NCBI GenBank assembly: GCA_014529385.2 | Contig: CM043965.1 | Span: forward strand, 65,317,190 to 65,381,189 | Length of the DNA stretch: 64,000 bases | From: Adiantum capillus-veneris | Lineage: Eukaryota; Streptophyta; Polypodiopsida; Polypodiales; Pteridaceae | Direction: 5' to 3' | In this document: piece by piece, positions 34,104-44,984 of the stretch | Position numbering within the stretch: position 1 is the stretch's first letter | How the letters are laid out: every line of letters starts with the position of its first letter | Notes under the pieces: generated by a model | Database searches by the model: none | What the model saw: only the letters and a program-made list of their open reading frames with translations | Told to the model about the DNA's origin: nothing | Position numbers and translations under genes: made by a program

Positions 34104-34389
34104 GGCTATGGTCATGCGAGGCTTAGTTATCATTTATTTGAACAAATAGCTAAGCCGCATTCTTGCTCACACGCAAAAAGGAGCATTAAATGAATAACTA
34201 CGCCTACCCTTTGTAACTATGCCGATTTTGGCATAGTTGTGAAGTTCAAGGCGTAGTTGGGAGGATGAATGAAAAAGTAAGCTTCGCTTGACCATGCAAG
34301 AGGCTTAGTTATTCATTTAATACTCTGTCTAGGCATAGAACTGCCATAGTTATCTATAACTAATAACTAAGCCTCGCATGACCATAGCC
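34104..34389. mobile_element. Tourist/PIF-Harbinger-like MITE (286 bp)
   Basis: The element starts GGCTATGGTCATGCGAGG and ends with the exact complement. The terminal inverted repeat is about 27 bp without mismatch. It is flanked by TTA on both sides (34101-34103 and 34390-34392), the 3-bp duplication typical of PIF/Harbinger transposons. A further internal inverted pair (AGCATTAAATGAATAACTA near 34183 and its complement near 34305) lets the whole unit fold into a long hairpin. There is no coding capacity, so it would depend on a transposase elsewhere. Confidence 0.88.
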
Positions 34390-34392
34390 TTA

Positions 34393-36094
34393 ATATTGAT
34401 TATGCTTGCACTTCTATCCAAGCTCACTTGACATACAATCATTCAAAAATTGTCGATATCACTCTAGCTTGCGATGCACAACTGAAGAGAGGAATTGCTC
34501 TATCACAAGAATAGGAAATCTTAAAAGATCCTAAGAGCCAGACATACTAGAAGAAGATTCGAACCCCAATCATTTTCCTACAAACTAGAAAGCTTAGTTC
34601 TGCTTTTTTTTTTTTTGCTTTGCATGGATTTCACCTGGATACTTATCACTCAATTAGTTTTCAACGATTAAACGAAGTAAAATAACATTATAACATGTCA
34701 TCTTTGCGTGTAATTTCTTGACGTAACAATCCTAGATGAAACTTATTAATTATGATGTTTCTCGAGGAACATAACCACACTGGATTGAAAAGAGATTGTT
34801 ATTTTAACTCTGAATTTGTCTAAATTAACTTTTCAGGTTCCTGGAATCATCATAAGACTTTGTTGAAATTAACTATATTGTATTGGCTACTTTTAATAAT
34901 ATGGATGAAGACTGATCAATCTTATGAATCCCGCTCACACTCATACGAGTTTGTTTTCTTGACAACTCATTGGCATAAGTCACTACTTTTAAGTGTATAG
35001 GGTTTTCCTTTTGCAAGTATTCTCTTGACTTAGCAATCCTAAATGAAAACTTTTTAATTATTGTTAGTCTTGATTGACCTAAACAGACGAGCTATAAACA
35101 AACTAGCTATAAATAGACCTAAATTATTATTAGTCTTGATTGACCTAAAAAGACTAGCTATAAAGATACTCTTGTTTTTACTCAAAGTTCAATCCTTTTG
35201 CCCCATCTAAATATATTTCTATGATTTGTGGCACATCATAAAATTAACTTTAGTTTTTTTGCCACTTTGATAATGGAAAAATATAGTGGACTCCATAATG
35301 GATAACTCACATGTTAACTTAGTAAGATCCCCTTAATGCCTTAGTGATTTTCATAAACAAATTTATACTTAAGCCACTAATTAGTTAAGTAACACAACAA
35401 CTACTCAATTTTGTTGTCACTCAAAATCTGGTACTTCCCATCAATAACTACACCTACAAACTAGTAACTTTGTCTAAAAATGTACATAGGCATGCCATCA
35501 TTCAAAATTGGATTATTGATAGCTTGCCCGGAGCATAGAAATACAAAGAGTTGTGAAATAAACATGAATGTGGAGATAATAGAGACATGGATGACAACTG
35601 CCAAGTCTGCTCTACACCTGCATTCCATGCTTAAACAAGCATGCCAATGATTTTTTTGTTTGCAGGACAATTTCATGTAAGGATTTTGCTATTTCTAGAT
35701 TCAAAATTTGTTCATTTTTGCAAAAGACATTTGCTACAAATACAATACCTTTTTTATTGTTCAGATGTAGCTAAAACATCAAAATTCATTTCCATATGTA
35801 TATATATTTATATAAAAATATATGCACCCATCTATACTTACCTCTATCAATTCTCTTTTTAAATCTTCTGATTCAAGTTGTGAATAATGTATATAAATTT
35901 ATACTCCAACACACACATAGGCACACAGTTCTAAATTGACTTGTTAATTTGGCACCAAGAGGTTGACAAAGGCACATTGTTATTAGAAATTTAAGTTCTT
36001 TGATCTAGATATCTAATAGGGGTATCGACTCACAGTCATGAAATCCGTGGATTGACTGGTTTGAAGGGAGTAGGTTTTACCATTTAACTCTTTT
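34393..36094. other. AT-rich non-coding stretch
   Basis: No domain-bearing frame or terminal repeat found. A short imperfect duplication (ATTAGTCTTGATTGACCTAA at about 35063 and 35131, each followed by an AGCTATAAA phrase) is present. The right end is the target of Copia-A copy 6. Confidence 0.5.
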
Positions 36095-36322
36095 TGTTAC
36101 CATATACATGTGGTAGTGATGTGTGTGAACACACTAGGACCGCCAAGGCATTTTTTCCCTCTTTAGGAGGTTTTTTTCCCCGTGCATTGTATATAAGCCC
36201 ATCACTCTAGGGCTACCCATCTTTTCCATTGCACACCAAGTAACACACTCTCTATTGTGTGCCTTAAGCTTCCTTCATCTTCTCCAAGCTGTGTGTGTTT
36301 CTCTGCAACCCTAATTCCAACA
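36095..36322 (+). repeat. Copia-A copy 6 5' LTR (228 bp)
   Basis: TGTTACCATATACATGTGG at the start and CCTAATTCCAACA at the end match the 3' LTR. TATATAAG at 36190-36197 is the likely promoter box. Confidence 0.95.
36190..36197 (+). promoter_or_regulatory. Copia-A LTR TATA-like box
   Basis: TATATAAG lies mid-LTR. The matching site in the 3' LTR has decayed to TACATACG. Function is inferred from position. Confidence 0.5.
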
Positions 36323-36324
36323 AT

Positions 36325-36336
36325 TGGTATCAGAGC
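36325..36336 (+). other. Copia-A copy 6 primer-binding site (initiator tRNA-Met)
   Basis: TGGTATCAGAGC begins two bases after the LTR end. Confidence 0.95.
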
Positions 36337-36674
36337 AGGTTACGTCCTCCCGGGCTTAGTCGCTAGCTGCTCCAACACACGCCTGCTCACTTTCTCCAAT
36401 TACAATGAGGTTTGGTGAGCGTTCTCGGGTCGATAAATATTTCAGGAAGACTCGTAGAGCTCAGTCTGCTCAGATTTCTGATTCGGGCTCATTTCGGCCT
36501 CCGTTTCCACTACAGGCAGGCAATTTCGTCATTTTGTGCAAAATTTCTGTCAGTGTCGTTTTCTGCATAACAGGTGCCTTACAGTCTTCTACGGTTTGTG
36601 CTATATAGCACGTGTTGTTCCCACTCCGTTTCTCCTATTTTCGTGCAGTTTTCACATCAAGTGCCGCATTTACC

Positions 36675-37028
36675 ATGCCTGACAACAACACAGATGTCTT
36701 CAAAATGTTTTCTGCTGAGGACAGGTTGGATGAGGACAATTACCCTATGTGGGCTTATATGATGCAACACATTCTTGTGTCAAAGGGTGTCTAGAATATT
36801 GTGCAGGGCTTTGATGTACGTCCTGGTTCTGAGGATGTAGGCGATGTTGAGAATGTTGCGGGTCTTGCTGCAAGGATTGCTGCTATTAGAGTTGTTTTGC
36901 CTACGGCAGAACAAGCTCGTTGGGATGTAAAGGATGCACAGGCTCATGCATTGATTGCATTGTCTGTGAAGCGCACCATTGTTCCTCACATTCGTTTAGC
37001 AAAATTTGCAAAACAGGCTTAGGATATT
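36675..37028 (+). pseudogene. Copia-A copy 6 gag N-terminus
   Basis: The ATG at 36675 opens M-P-D-N-N-T-D-V-F-K-M-F and continues Y-P-M-W-A-Y-M-M-Q-H. TAG at 36792-36794 interrupts the sequence where relatives of this protein family would be expected to have tryptophan (K-G-V-stop-N-I-V-Q). A second TAG at 37020-37022 replaces the tryptophan that copies 1-2 and 4 retain in Q-A-W-D-I-L. Gag would assemble the particle. Here the N-terminal 350 bp is separated from the long downstream frame by these stops. Confidence 0.88.
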
Positions 37029-38474
37029 TTGGTTGGTCTTTATGCAAGTCGCAATGAGGCTAAAATTGCTTTGCTACGTAAAGAGTTGGAGTCGAAGATT
37101 ATGCATGAGGAAGATGATATGGACAATTTCCTTGTTAGTGTCAAGGATATCAATGAGCAGCTTATTTTTGCAAGTGAAGTAATTTCAGACAATTCCCTTG
37201 TGCAGACTGTTCTTGATGCCTTACCAGATTCATACCCGACTTTTGCTAGTACTTGGAGACTGATGACCCAAGGCAATCCTGAAGTTGTCAAGTTTGATGC
37301 ATTATGCACATTGTTGTTGCAAGAGTCACTTTCCAAAAAAAATAGGACTAGGAAGCGTGCAGTTGAAAAGGCTTTTATTTCTTCTCAAAGAAAGGGTGGT
37401 AACAGCAATACAACCACTTCTTATGGTTCTGCTGTGAGTGGGGAAAATTCTGTTCCTAATGCTTCTGCTAGTAGCAATTCGTCTGGAAATTCTGGTGATG
37501 AGGGCAAAAAGAAAATGCATTTCCATTATTGTAAATCTAATGATCACTTGATCAAGTCGTGTCCTAAGTTGAAGGCTAAAGAGGCTAAGAAGAAAGAGGG
37601 CGGTTCCACTGCAAATTTTGGTTCCACTACAAATGGAGCCATTGTTGAGTCTTCTGTGAAAGAAGACTGTGTTGCTGATCTTGATGCAAAATGGGCTTTC
37701 AGTGCAGAGTGCACTTACAATCCTGTTGTTCATGATGCATGCTTGTCAGTTGCTGTAGATTCACATGTGTGGTATTTTGACAGTGGTGCTACAAAGCACA
37801 TTACATCACATCGTGAACTGTTTACCTCTTTCGAGTCTGTCCCTCTTGGAAATTCAGTCACTTGTGCCAACAATGCCTCTTATCCGGTTCAGGGAGTTGG
37901 AAAGATTGTGCTCACTGCTGCAAATGGCAGTTCCTTCACACTTGTTGATGCACTTTATGTACCTGGGATCAAGAAGAATCTCTTGTCTGTATCTGCACTT
38001 TCTAGACTTGGACTTATAGTCAAATTTGTGAATGACAGATGTACAGTTCATGATCTCAGCTTCGGTGATGAAATTGTTGCATCTGGCCTTTTGTGTCATG
38101 GGCTATATAAGATCACTTTGTATGACAAGTGTGGACAAAATTTTGCAAATGTTGTTGCAGATTCAAGGGCTATTTCAGATGCAAAACTTTGGCATGCACG
38201 TTTCGATCATCTAAATTTTGCCAGTTTGCTGCATTTGCAGAAATCTGATATGGTTGCTTCTTTGCTGCCTCTTGAAGCACCTATCAAACATGTTTGTGAA
38301 GGTTGTAATCTGGGTAAAATGCAACGTTCTAAGTTTCCAAAGGATGGTTCGGTTAGGGCCACATGCAGGTTGCAGCTTGTGCATAGTAATGTTTGTGGGC
38401 CCATGCAAACTCCGTCCTTGGGAAATTACCTGTACTTTGTGACTTTCATTGATGATTACTCCAAGCATGAATGA
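37029..38474 (+). pseudogene. Copia-A copy 6 gag, protease and integrase N-terminus (481-codon frame)
   Basis: One long open frame runs from D-D-M-D-N-F-L-V-S-V-K-D-I-N through the Ser/Asn-rich linker to the zinc knuckle F-H-Y-C-K-S-N-D-H-L-I-K-S-C (first Cys changed to Phe). It continues through the intact protease site W-Y-F-D-S-G-A-T-K-H, the pre-integrase region and the integrase zinc finger (L-W-H-A-R-F-D-H-L-N with C-E-G-C-N-L-G-K). It enters the integrase core at H-S-N-V-C-G-P-M, where the first catalytic aspartate is asparagine, and ends at TGA 38472-38474 in D-D-Y-S-K-H-E. The protein would be part of Gag-Pol. Confidence 0.9.
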
Positions 38475-38507
38475 GTATTTCCGCTTAAAACAAAGTCCGA
38501 AGTTTTT

Positions 38508-39686
38508 ATGTGCTTCAAACAATTTCTGGTTGTGGCTGAAAATGTCTCGAAATGTACTATGGGCACCCTCCGTTCCGATCGAGGGGGGGAGTATATGTCT
38601 CATGAATTCAATGCATTCCTGGCTAGTCATGGGATAAAACACCAATGTACAGTGCCTTATACACCTCAGCAAAATGGTGTTGCTAAGAGAAAAAATAGGT
38701 CACTTACGAAAATGGCACGATGTATGGTCAAAAGTCAAGCTTTGCCGCATTCTTTTTGGCTTGAGGCCATCATGTGTGCCACTTATGTACTAAACAGGTG
38801 TCCTACAAAAGCTTTGCAGTCTATTACTCCATATGAAGCATGGCATGATAGAAAGCCTTCTATTGAGCACATGCGTGTTTTTGGATGTTTGGCATATGCT
38901 TTCGTGCCACAAATACAGTGCAAAAAATTGGATGATAAGGCTGTCAAATGTATTTTTGTTGGTTATAGTACTGAAAGCAAAGGTTATAGGTCGTATCATC
39001 TGCAAACAAAACGTATTCTGGTTTCACGGGATATAGTGTTTGTAGAAGATTCTGTTCAACCCTTGCTGTCATGTACTAGAGATAGTAATGTAAGCTCACA
39101 TGACATTTATGACACTTTGTTGCCTCTTTTCAGTGGTGGAAATATGAATGTAAGTTCCAATGAGGTAAATGTACAGCCTATAGGGGTTTCTGAAAATGTT
39201 AGAGATCAGCCTATTACTGATGCAGATGTACATGATGTACTTGATGAGGAAAGGGCCGAAAATGAGCAGGCTAGAGGATTGTCAAAATGGCTGGTGCACA
39301 CTTTGCGTGACAGTAAATTGGATGCACCTTTGTCTAGTCGTACTCGTTCAGGCTCTCGCCATGCATCTTATGCATCAGATTGTTATGCTTTGGCTGTGTC
39401 TAGCTTACATGATGTTGAGGAGCCTCTGTCTTTCGATGAAGCACAGAATTCAAAAAATTGGATGGCTGCCATGCAATCAGAATATGATGCACTTATAGAA
39501 AATGACACATGGACTTTATGTGATTTGCCTCCTGGCAAAAAGGCCATTGGTATGAAGTGGGTTTACAAGTTGAAATGCAAGCCGGATGATGAGATCGATC
39601 GCCATAAGGCTCAACTTGTTGCAAAGGGTTATGCACAGCAAAAAGGCCTAGATTATGAGAGACCTTTGCTCCCACTTGTCGTATGA
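38508..39686 (+). pseudogene. Copia-A copy 6 integrase C-terminus to RT start (392-codon frame)
   Basis: The frame covers the integrase core (L-R-S-D-R-G-G-E-Y-M-S-H-E-F and P-Q-Q-N-G-V-A-K-R-K-N-R-S, where the catalytic glutamate of A-E-R is lysine), the F-V-G-Y-S motif, the acidic linker, and the first RT block (A-I-G-M-K-W-V-Y-K-L). It breaks at about 39660, where a single-base loss turns D-Y-E-E-T-F-A-P into D-Y-E-R-P. Integrase activity is unlikely given two altered catalytic residues. Confidence 0.88.
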
Positions 39687-40582
39687 ATACTGTGCGTTTT
39701 CTATGTGCATTGGCAACTCGTTTTGGTTGGGATGTACATCAATCAGACATTGTTACTCCTTTCTTGAATGGTGACATATTTGAGGAAGTTTATGTAACGC
39801 AGCCTCGCGGTTTTGTCAAGAAAGGACAAGAGGACAAAGTGTGCAAATGTAACAAGGCTTTGTATGGGTTGAAGCAATCTCCTCGTGCCTGGTATGAGAA
39901 AGCTGACACTCATTTCGTCAAAAAAGGCTTTCGTAATAGTCCAACAGAAAGCAGATTGTATGTAAAGCATGAGGGTGATGTACTTCTCATTGTGGTTCTT
40001 TATGTAGATGATTTGCTGATCACTGGACCAAATGAGAGACATATTGTTGAATTTAAGGCTGATTTGAATGCTACTTTCAAAATGAAAGATTTGGGGTTGT
40101 TGCATCATTATTTGGGTATACAGTTTAAGCAGTGTGATGGTGGTATTGCCTTGTGTCAGAAAAGTTACATAGAGATATGTAGGTTTGGACTTGAGGACTG
40201 CAAACCTATTGCCACTCCCATGGAAACATGTTTGAAGTTGAGTCTACATGATGTTGGCGATCCTGCTGATGTCACTCTTTACCAAACTGCTGTTGGCTGC
40301 CTCATTCATGTATGCAACACGAGGCCGGATATTCAGTTTGCAGTCTCACAGGTCAGCAGATTTATGCATAGCCCAAGGTCTAAGCATTGGCAAGCTATCA
40401 AGAGTATTTTCCTCTACCTTAGTGGCACTTTACATCTTGGCTTGTTTTATCCCAAGGGGGGATCATTGTGCCGCCAGACTTACATGCCTTTTCGGACTCA
40501 GATTGGGCTAGTTGTTTTGCAACGCGAGTGTCCACAAGTGATTTTTGTTTCATGCTTGGCAGTTCATGTATATCATGGTTGA
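39683..40582 (+). pseudogene. Copia-A copy 6 reverse transcriptase (299-codon frame)
   Basis: The frame holds [30 protein letters not shown] and the intact catalytic box L-Y-V-D-D-L-L-I-T-G near 39998-40027. It then holds L-L-H-H-Y-L-G-I-Q-F and the RNase H start F-M-H-S-P-R-S-K-H-W-Q-A-I. A short deletion in Y-I-E-x-C-R-F-G-L (relatives read Y-I-E-T-L-L-C-K-F-G-L) and a shift near 40465 follow. This is the longest RT frame in the window. Confidence 0.9.
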
Positions 40583-40965
40583 GCAAGAAGCAACCTACTG
40601 TGGCCACTTTGAGTTGTGAGGCTGAGTACAGGGCAGTCTTCACAGCTACGGTTGAGTGTGTATGGCTCAGACGCCTTATGGCTGATTTGGGTGTTGGACA
40701 TGACACTGCCAACACTATCTACACTAACAATCAGAGCGCATTGGCAGTTGCGAGGAACCTAGTTTTTCATGCTCGCGCAAAGCACATTGAGGTGCATTAC
40801 CACTATGTCAGGGAGAGGCTCTCAGCAGGAGAGATCAGCTTGGCTTATGTGCCAACACAGGACAACCTTGCAGATCTTTTCACAAAGGCATTGTCTGGTG
40901 AGAAGCTCGAAGCTTTCCGCAAAGCTTTAGGCTTAGTCCCCTTTGTGGACAGATCATGTCCTTAG
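40468..40965 (+). pseudogene. Copia-A copy 6 RNase H
   Basis: The frame encodes F-S-D-S-D-W-A, L-S-C-E-A-E-Y-R-A-V, Y-T-N-N-Q-S-A-L-A-V-A-R-N (relatives have Y-T-D-S-Q-S, so a catalytic aspartate is asparagine) and K-H-I-E-V-H-Y-H-Y-V-R-E. It ends after F-V-D-R-S-C-P because the family stop after F-V-D has mutated. It overlaps the previous frame by a frameshift. Confidence 0.88.
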
Positions 40966-41018
40966 GTCATGGCACCTCCCTTTACTCATGTGCCAGCTCT
41001 TGTCCAGTGCATCACTCC

Positions 41019-41028
41019 AGGGGGGATT
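41019..41028 (+). other. Copia-A copy 6 polypurine tract
   Basis: AGGGGGGATT directly before the 3' LTR. Confidence 0.88.
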
Positions 41029-41257
41029 TGTTACCATATACATGTGGTAGTGATGTGTGTGAACACACTAGGACCGCCATGGCATTTTTTCCCTCTTTAG
41101 GAGGTTTTTTTCCCCCATGCATGGTACATACGCCCATCACTCTAGGGCTATCCATCTTTTCCATTGCACACCAAGTAACGCACTCTCTATTGTGTGCCTT
41201 AAGCTTCCTTCGTCTTCTCCAAGCTGTGTGTGTTTCTCTGCAACCCTAATTCCAACA
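41029..41257 (+). repeat. Copia-A copy 6 3' LTR (229 bp)
   Basis: Same ends as the 5' LTR. By eye about eight or nine substitutions and one single-base indel separate the pair. Confidence 0.95.
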
Positions 41258-43618
41258 CTTTCTCTTGTTTCTCAGGTACCTTGCAATGGCAGGTATACTG
41301 GCCGAATTTGAATCAAAATATTGGACGCCATTGGCTCGTGCCAAGACTCACAAACAAAACTTTAATAGACTTCTTCCTTACCTATAAATCAAAATAGACC
41401 TTTTCTCCTCCCTAGGGCTGCTAAGAAAATTTGAATTGAATTTTGTAAACCTTTTACTCTAATATAAGTTGATCTTTTGACTTTCAAGGTAACTTCTTAG
41501 CCCTTGGAATGGAATTCTTTGTCGAACTTACTTCTTCTAAAGCAAGCATCTATGTCTTACGTTGCATTGAAGATGCAACTACTTCTAACCTTATTATCAA
41601 TTCTACTGATGTAGAATTGTATCCTCAAGGTTCACTACTCCAACTTATTTCATTTAATGACTGGATTAAACTCTTAGAAGCTCTTGTAAAGAATAAGAAA
41701 GAAAGACTCAAACTTTTGGATGATGAATTGAAGGAACTCTCTCTTCTCCAAAAAATTCACACCGAATCACTAGTCACTCTCTTCCTCAAGTGCAGAGTTA
41801 ACAAATTTCCTAAAAAAGCTATGTGGAACTAACCGTGCCTTTCTTACTACACCTACAGCTCCTTCTATCAATTTCTCACACAATATTTTTTGGTGCGCAA
41901 TCTTGTAGTACTAGAAGCTATTAAGAACTTTCAACAGGATTTATGCTCTCTTAGTGTTCCACACTCCTAGAAATGGCACCTAAAGTTTCCAAATGCTTTC
42001 CCTTTCTTCCTCCAAAACAAGTTGAGGTCGAAGTAGCCAATGTTAACAATCAAACTTTGGACCCTCCCCAATAAAGGATTTTTGGCACCCATCTCACTTG
42101 AAAGGTGGATTTTTTTGGCTAACTTACCTGCTGCCTCCATGGATGAATGTCGGGTTAAAATTCTTAAAGGAACCCAATTTTTAGATAAGGAGAGCTAATC
42201 ATATTCCCTTTGCCATGAACTTCATAGATCCATCCAAATGCTCCACCAATGCTGGAATGTATAGACACAAAAAAGGTATTATGGCCTTCTCTAAGTCAAA
42301 TACAGATTATTACTCTGACTCTATATCAAATGTGCCTATAAATTTCTCGATAACATAGAAATATGTAATTCGAGTATCATCTAGTTTGATCATGTAGTTT
42401 GGTACATATTAAATCACTTGAAATTTCCTAGCAAAATTGTAGAGTTGTCAAATTTGATTATTAGAGGCTACAATATTCAAGCTAGTGCCACGATAGAATT
42501 TGGCCAAAGAGGGGAAGTAAAATAGGGTATTTGCTAATGGAAGGGGAGTACTTTAAGTTGCCCATCTAATTTAGAGAACACACACATGCTATATCTTTGA
42601 AAATGGGAAAGTAGTAAGTAAAATAAAAGTATGTTCTAGTCTTCATGTATCTCCATAAAGGTGGGTTTGAACGGGATCGTGGAAGGATTTTGTATCCATG
42701 TTAGGTGTTTCTCATTGGGCGAAAAAAGAAGGAAAATTCTCTAGACCCACCACGACATGGGCGATCCCCCCCCCCCCCCCCACCACATAAACAAGCACTA
42801 TAGGGCTCTTTTTAGCGTCAATTGCAAAGAGCAAAACTTGAACAAAGATCGCAAGATCTCAAAACAATGATTGAATCGCTGCATCATCGCCCATTGGATG
42901 CCCATATGTGTTACTTATTGAGCACATTCTCCCTCGGCTTCCTGTGTACAGCAATCACAACGATAGCTTACATGCAAGCATCCTTCTGTCGGGGCTCGTT
43001 TGAACCCGGCCTAAGTGTAACCGAGAATGTTTTCACCTACACAAAAGCTTATAAATAGAAATTCTACTAATTTTACTCACCAAATGCATAGCCTTCTTAT
43101 GTTCTACACCAAACATGTTGCTTCATTACAAAAATTGACTTGTAATTTTGTGATATTCCGTCATTAGATGTTTAAAATGAAATTGTGATATTCACATGTC
43201 TACAAAGTTAAACATTTCATCATATAGGTCATCCCCTATCTTGTTTCGAAAGGGCGCCTTATCTGAATGGCACCCTTCCACTGCTAAATTTGAGAAGTCT
43301 ACAGTTATGAGGTCCACACACAAGCATGATGTTGGTTGTCCTTTTATTGTCATTATGCAAATAACATTGAATTCCTCTAGCACCTCCAATCCCATAGCCT
43401 TTATATCCTCTCGTTTTTGGATGGCCGTAGCCAACTCATTTGCTGGCATGCTAAGGACATAAATTGTCCCTACAAAGCAATCAGATATCTATAGTTACAT
43501 TTGAAGTTGTAAATTCATCTAATGGAGTCAACTCCCTCAAAGGGACACAAAAGTAGCCATGGGTCCCAAGCTATCGTTTATCATGTTGACGTCGTCCCTT
43601 TCACCACCACTATTGGTA
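41258..43618. other. Unassigned region with one short hypothetical frame
   Basis: The frame at 41509-41832 (107 codons, E/K/L-rich, predicted helical at K-E-R-L-K-L-L-D-D-E-L-K-E-L) is not recognised. A poly-C run of 16 lies at 42766-42781. The reverse frame at 43192-43449 is also unrecognised. No splice structure, LTR or transposase motif could be supported. Confidence 0.4.
41509..41832 (+). CDS. Hypothetical 107-codon frame, unknown
   Basis: I do not recognise this frame. It begins M-E-F-F-V-E-L-T-S-S, has a hydrophobic middle (L-L-Q-L-I-S-F-N-D-W-I) and a charged helical segment, and ends at a TAA. An ATG at 41286 in the preceding Copia-A flank opens a separate short frame that does not join it directly. 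It may be a remnant exon of a host or viral-like gene, or a chance frame. Confidence 0.2.
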   Translation: MEFFVELTSSKASIYVLRCIEDATTSNLIINSTDVELYPQGSLLQLISFNDWIKLLEALVKNKKERLKLLDDELKELSLLQKIHTESLVTLFLKCRVNKFPKKAMWN

Positions 43619-43661
43619 CGTGTGTGTGTGTGTGTGTGTGTGTAAACACACACACACACAG
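43619..43661. repeat. (GT)n-(CA)n inverted microsatellite
   Basis: A GT run is followed directly by TAAA and a CA run, so the two arms are complementary and can form a hairpin. Confidence 0.93.
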
Positions 43662-43784
43662 GTATATACATACATACACCGCTAGTGCATAGTTGATGAG
43701 ACTCCTCAATGGTGCCCTAACGCCCTGCCTTGCATCGTAGAGGATGAGAGCTTCACCAGATGGAAGCAATGGCACAGATCACAC

Positions 43785-44373
43785 TCAAGAAGATAGGCAA
43801 CATGTACAAGTGGGGGTGGTTCCCTTGTTGGTATGAAGCATGACCCCTCGAATTTCGCCTAATCTGTGATACATTGGCGCTGTAGAAAATTCTCGTTCAC
43901 TTTGGAGAGGCACCATGAAGCAAGTATAATGCATACATCGTCCATACCACTTCTTGATGTCTTGCATCCATCCTGAATTTAAGATTTTTCTTGTGTGCAT
44001 ATTTTGGACTTTTTTACTTGCTTCCAATGTAATTCTTAGAAGTCAATGAGAAGCATTTTACTGCATCTTAACCATGCACTCCACAACTATCCATGCCCAT
44101 GACCTCAATCAGAAGCGATCAAACCTCAAGAAGTAAGAGCGTGTATGGTGTTCGTGTCTTGACTTGGAGAAAGTTTGTGACAAATTGCTTTTGGACATTC
44201 TCAAACTCTTTCCAAGTAGACATAGAGATGTTATTGCCCCATACTTCAACTCCATAAAGAAGCACCAATGTCAAAGAGGTATTTCTTACCAACCCAACAT
44301 TTATACTCTCCCGCATTGCACACGTTCTCAAATGCACAATTGGATCTCTTCACAGCTTCTTAGCGTCGCATAA
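43785..44373 (-). pseudogene. LINE-like retrotransposon 3' fragment
   Basis: On the reverse strand, L-V-L-L-Y-G-V-E-V-W-G at about 44252-44286 is the conserved block after the reverse transcriptase of plant non-LTR elements. It is followed by W-K-E-F-E-N-V-Q-K-Q-F and T-R-T-P-Y-T-L-L-L-L-E. Further left, W-E-A-S-K-K-V-Q and I-L-N-S-G-W-M-Q-D-I-K-K-W continue the same C-terminal domain in another frame. The RT core and a poly-A tail are not seen. Several stops make it a relic. Confidence 0.7.
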
Positions 44374-44431
44374 CGCAAATATTCCATTTTTGATTGGTCA
44401 GATCCTCCTTTTTTTTGTTTTCTTTTATTTG

Positions 44432-44433
<2 letters not shown>

Positions 44434-44479
<46 letters not shown>
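44434..44479. repeat. (GA)n microsatellite
   Basis: About 23 GA units in a run. Confidence 0.97.
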
Positions 44480-44483
<4 letters not shown>

Positions 44484-44984
44484 GAACCCCTATATGTGTA
44501 TTTCAATTATACCCCAATGAAAAAAGAGTATCGACTTATGTAGTGAAGCCACAAAATATCTAAGGATCAACGTGATGATCTGATCCACATCCCAATGGGC
44601 AAGCAAAATCTCACTTCACTAGGAGCAAGCCATTACACCGTCTATCCAAGCTAAATAATAGAGCCTACTTCCCTTCCCTCCATGACCTTAGCCTTGAAAG
44701 GATACCATGTATCCATCAATGCTAGGAATCAACACTAGCTGATGAGTTTAGCCTCGTGAAGGGTCATGTCATGTGTACATCACATCTAGCAAAAGCCCCC
44801 TAGCCGCACGAATCATCCCTTAGTCTTTTTAACTCAATCAACGAAATACCCCCATATCACTAACTCAATAATCCAAGATCCCGTTTCAGAGAGGAAAGCT
44901 ATCACTAACAAAAAAAATCGAGTATCGGCGGGTACTAGCCCAAACCATGTGTCACCAACATATATGAGCATGACAATCAATCCA
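44480..44984. other. Non-coding, nothing recognised
   Basis: No domain or repeat end is visible between the GA run and the minisatellite-like region. Confidence 0.45.

Larger units (their letters stand above)
36095..41257 (+). mobile_element. Copia-A copy 6, full length, forward
   Basis: A 5.16-kb element with 228- and 229-bp LTRs, initiator-Met primer site, one gag-pol region and polypurine tract. Flanks are CTTTT (36090-36094) and CTTTC (41258-41262), a 4/5 match that fits a mutated target duplication. The LTRs differ by about eight or nine substitutions and one indel by eye. It is the best-preserved Copia-A copy and serves as reference for the others, yet it carries at least three premature stops and two frameshifts. 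Confidence 0.95.

Noticed and set aside
43192-43462. Opposite-strand frames of 85 and 88 codons
   Set aside because: Each is the shadow of the other and neither shows a recognisable domain. I cannot choose between them.
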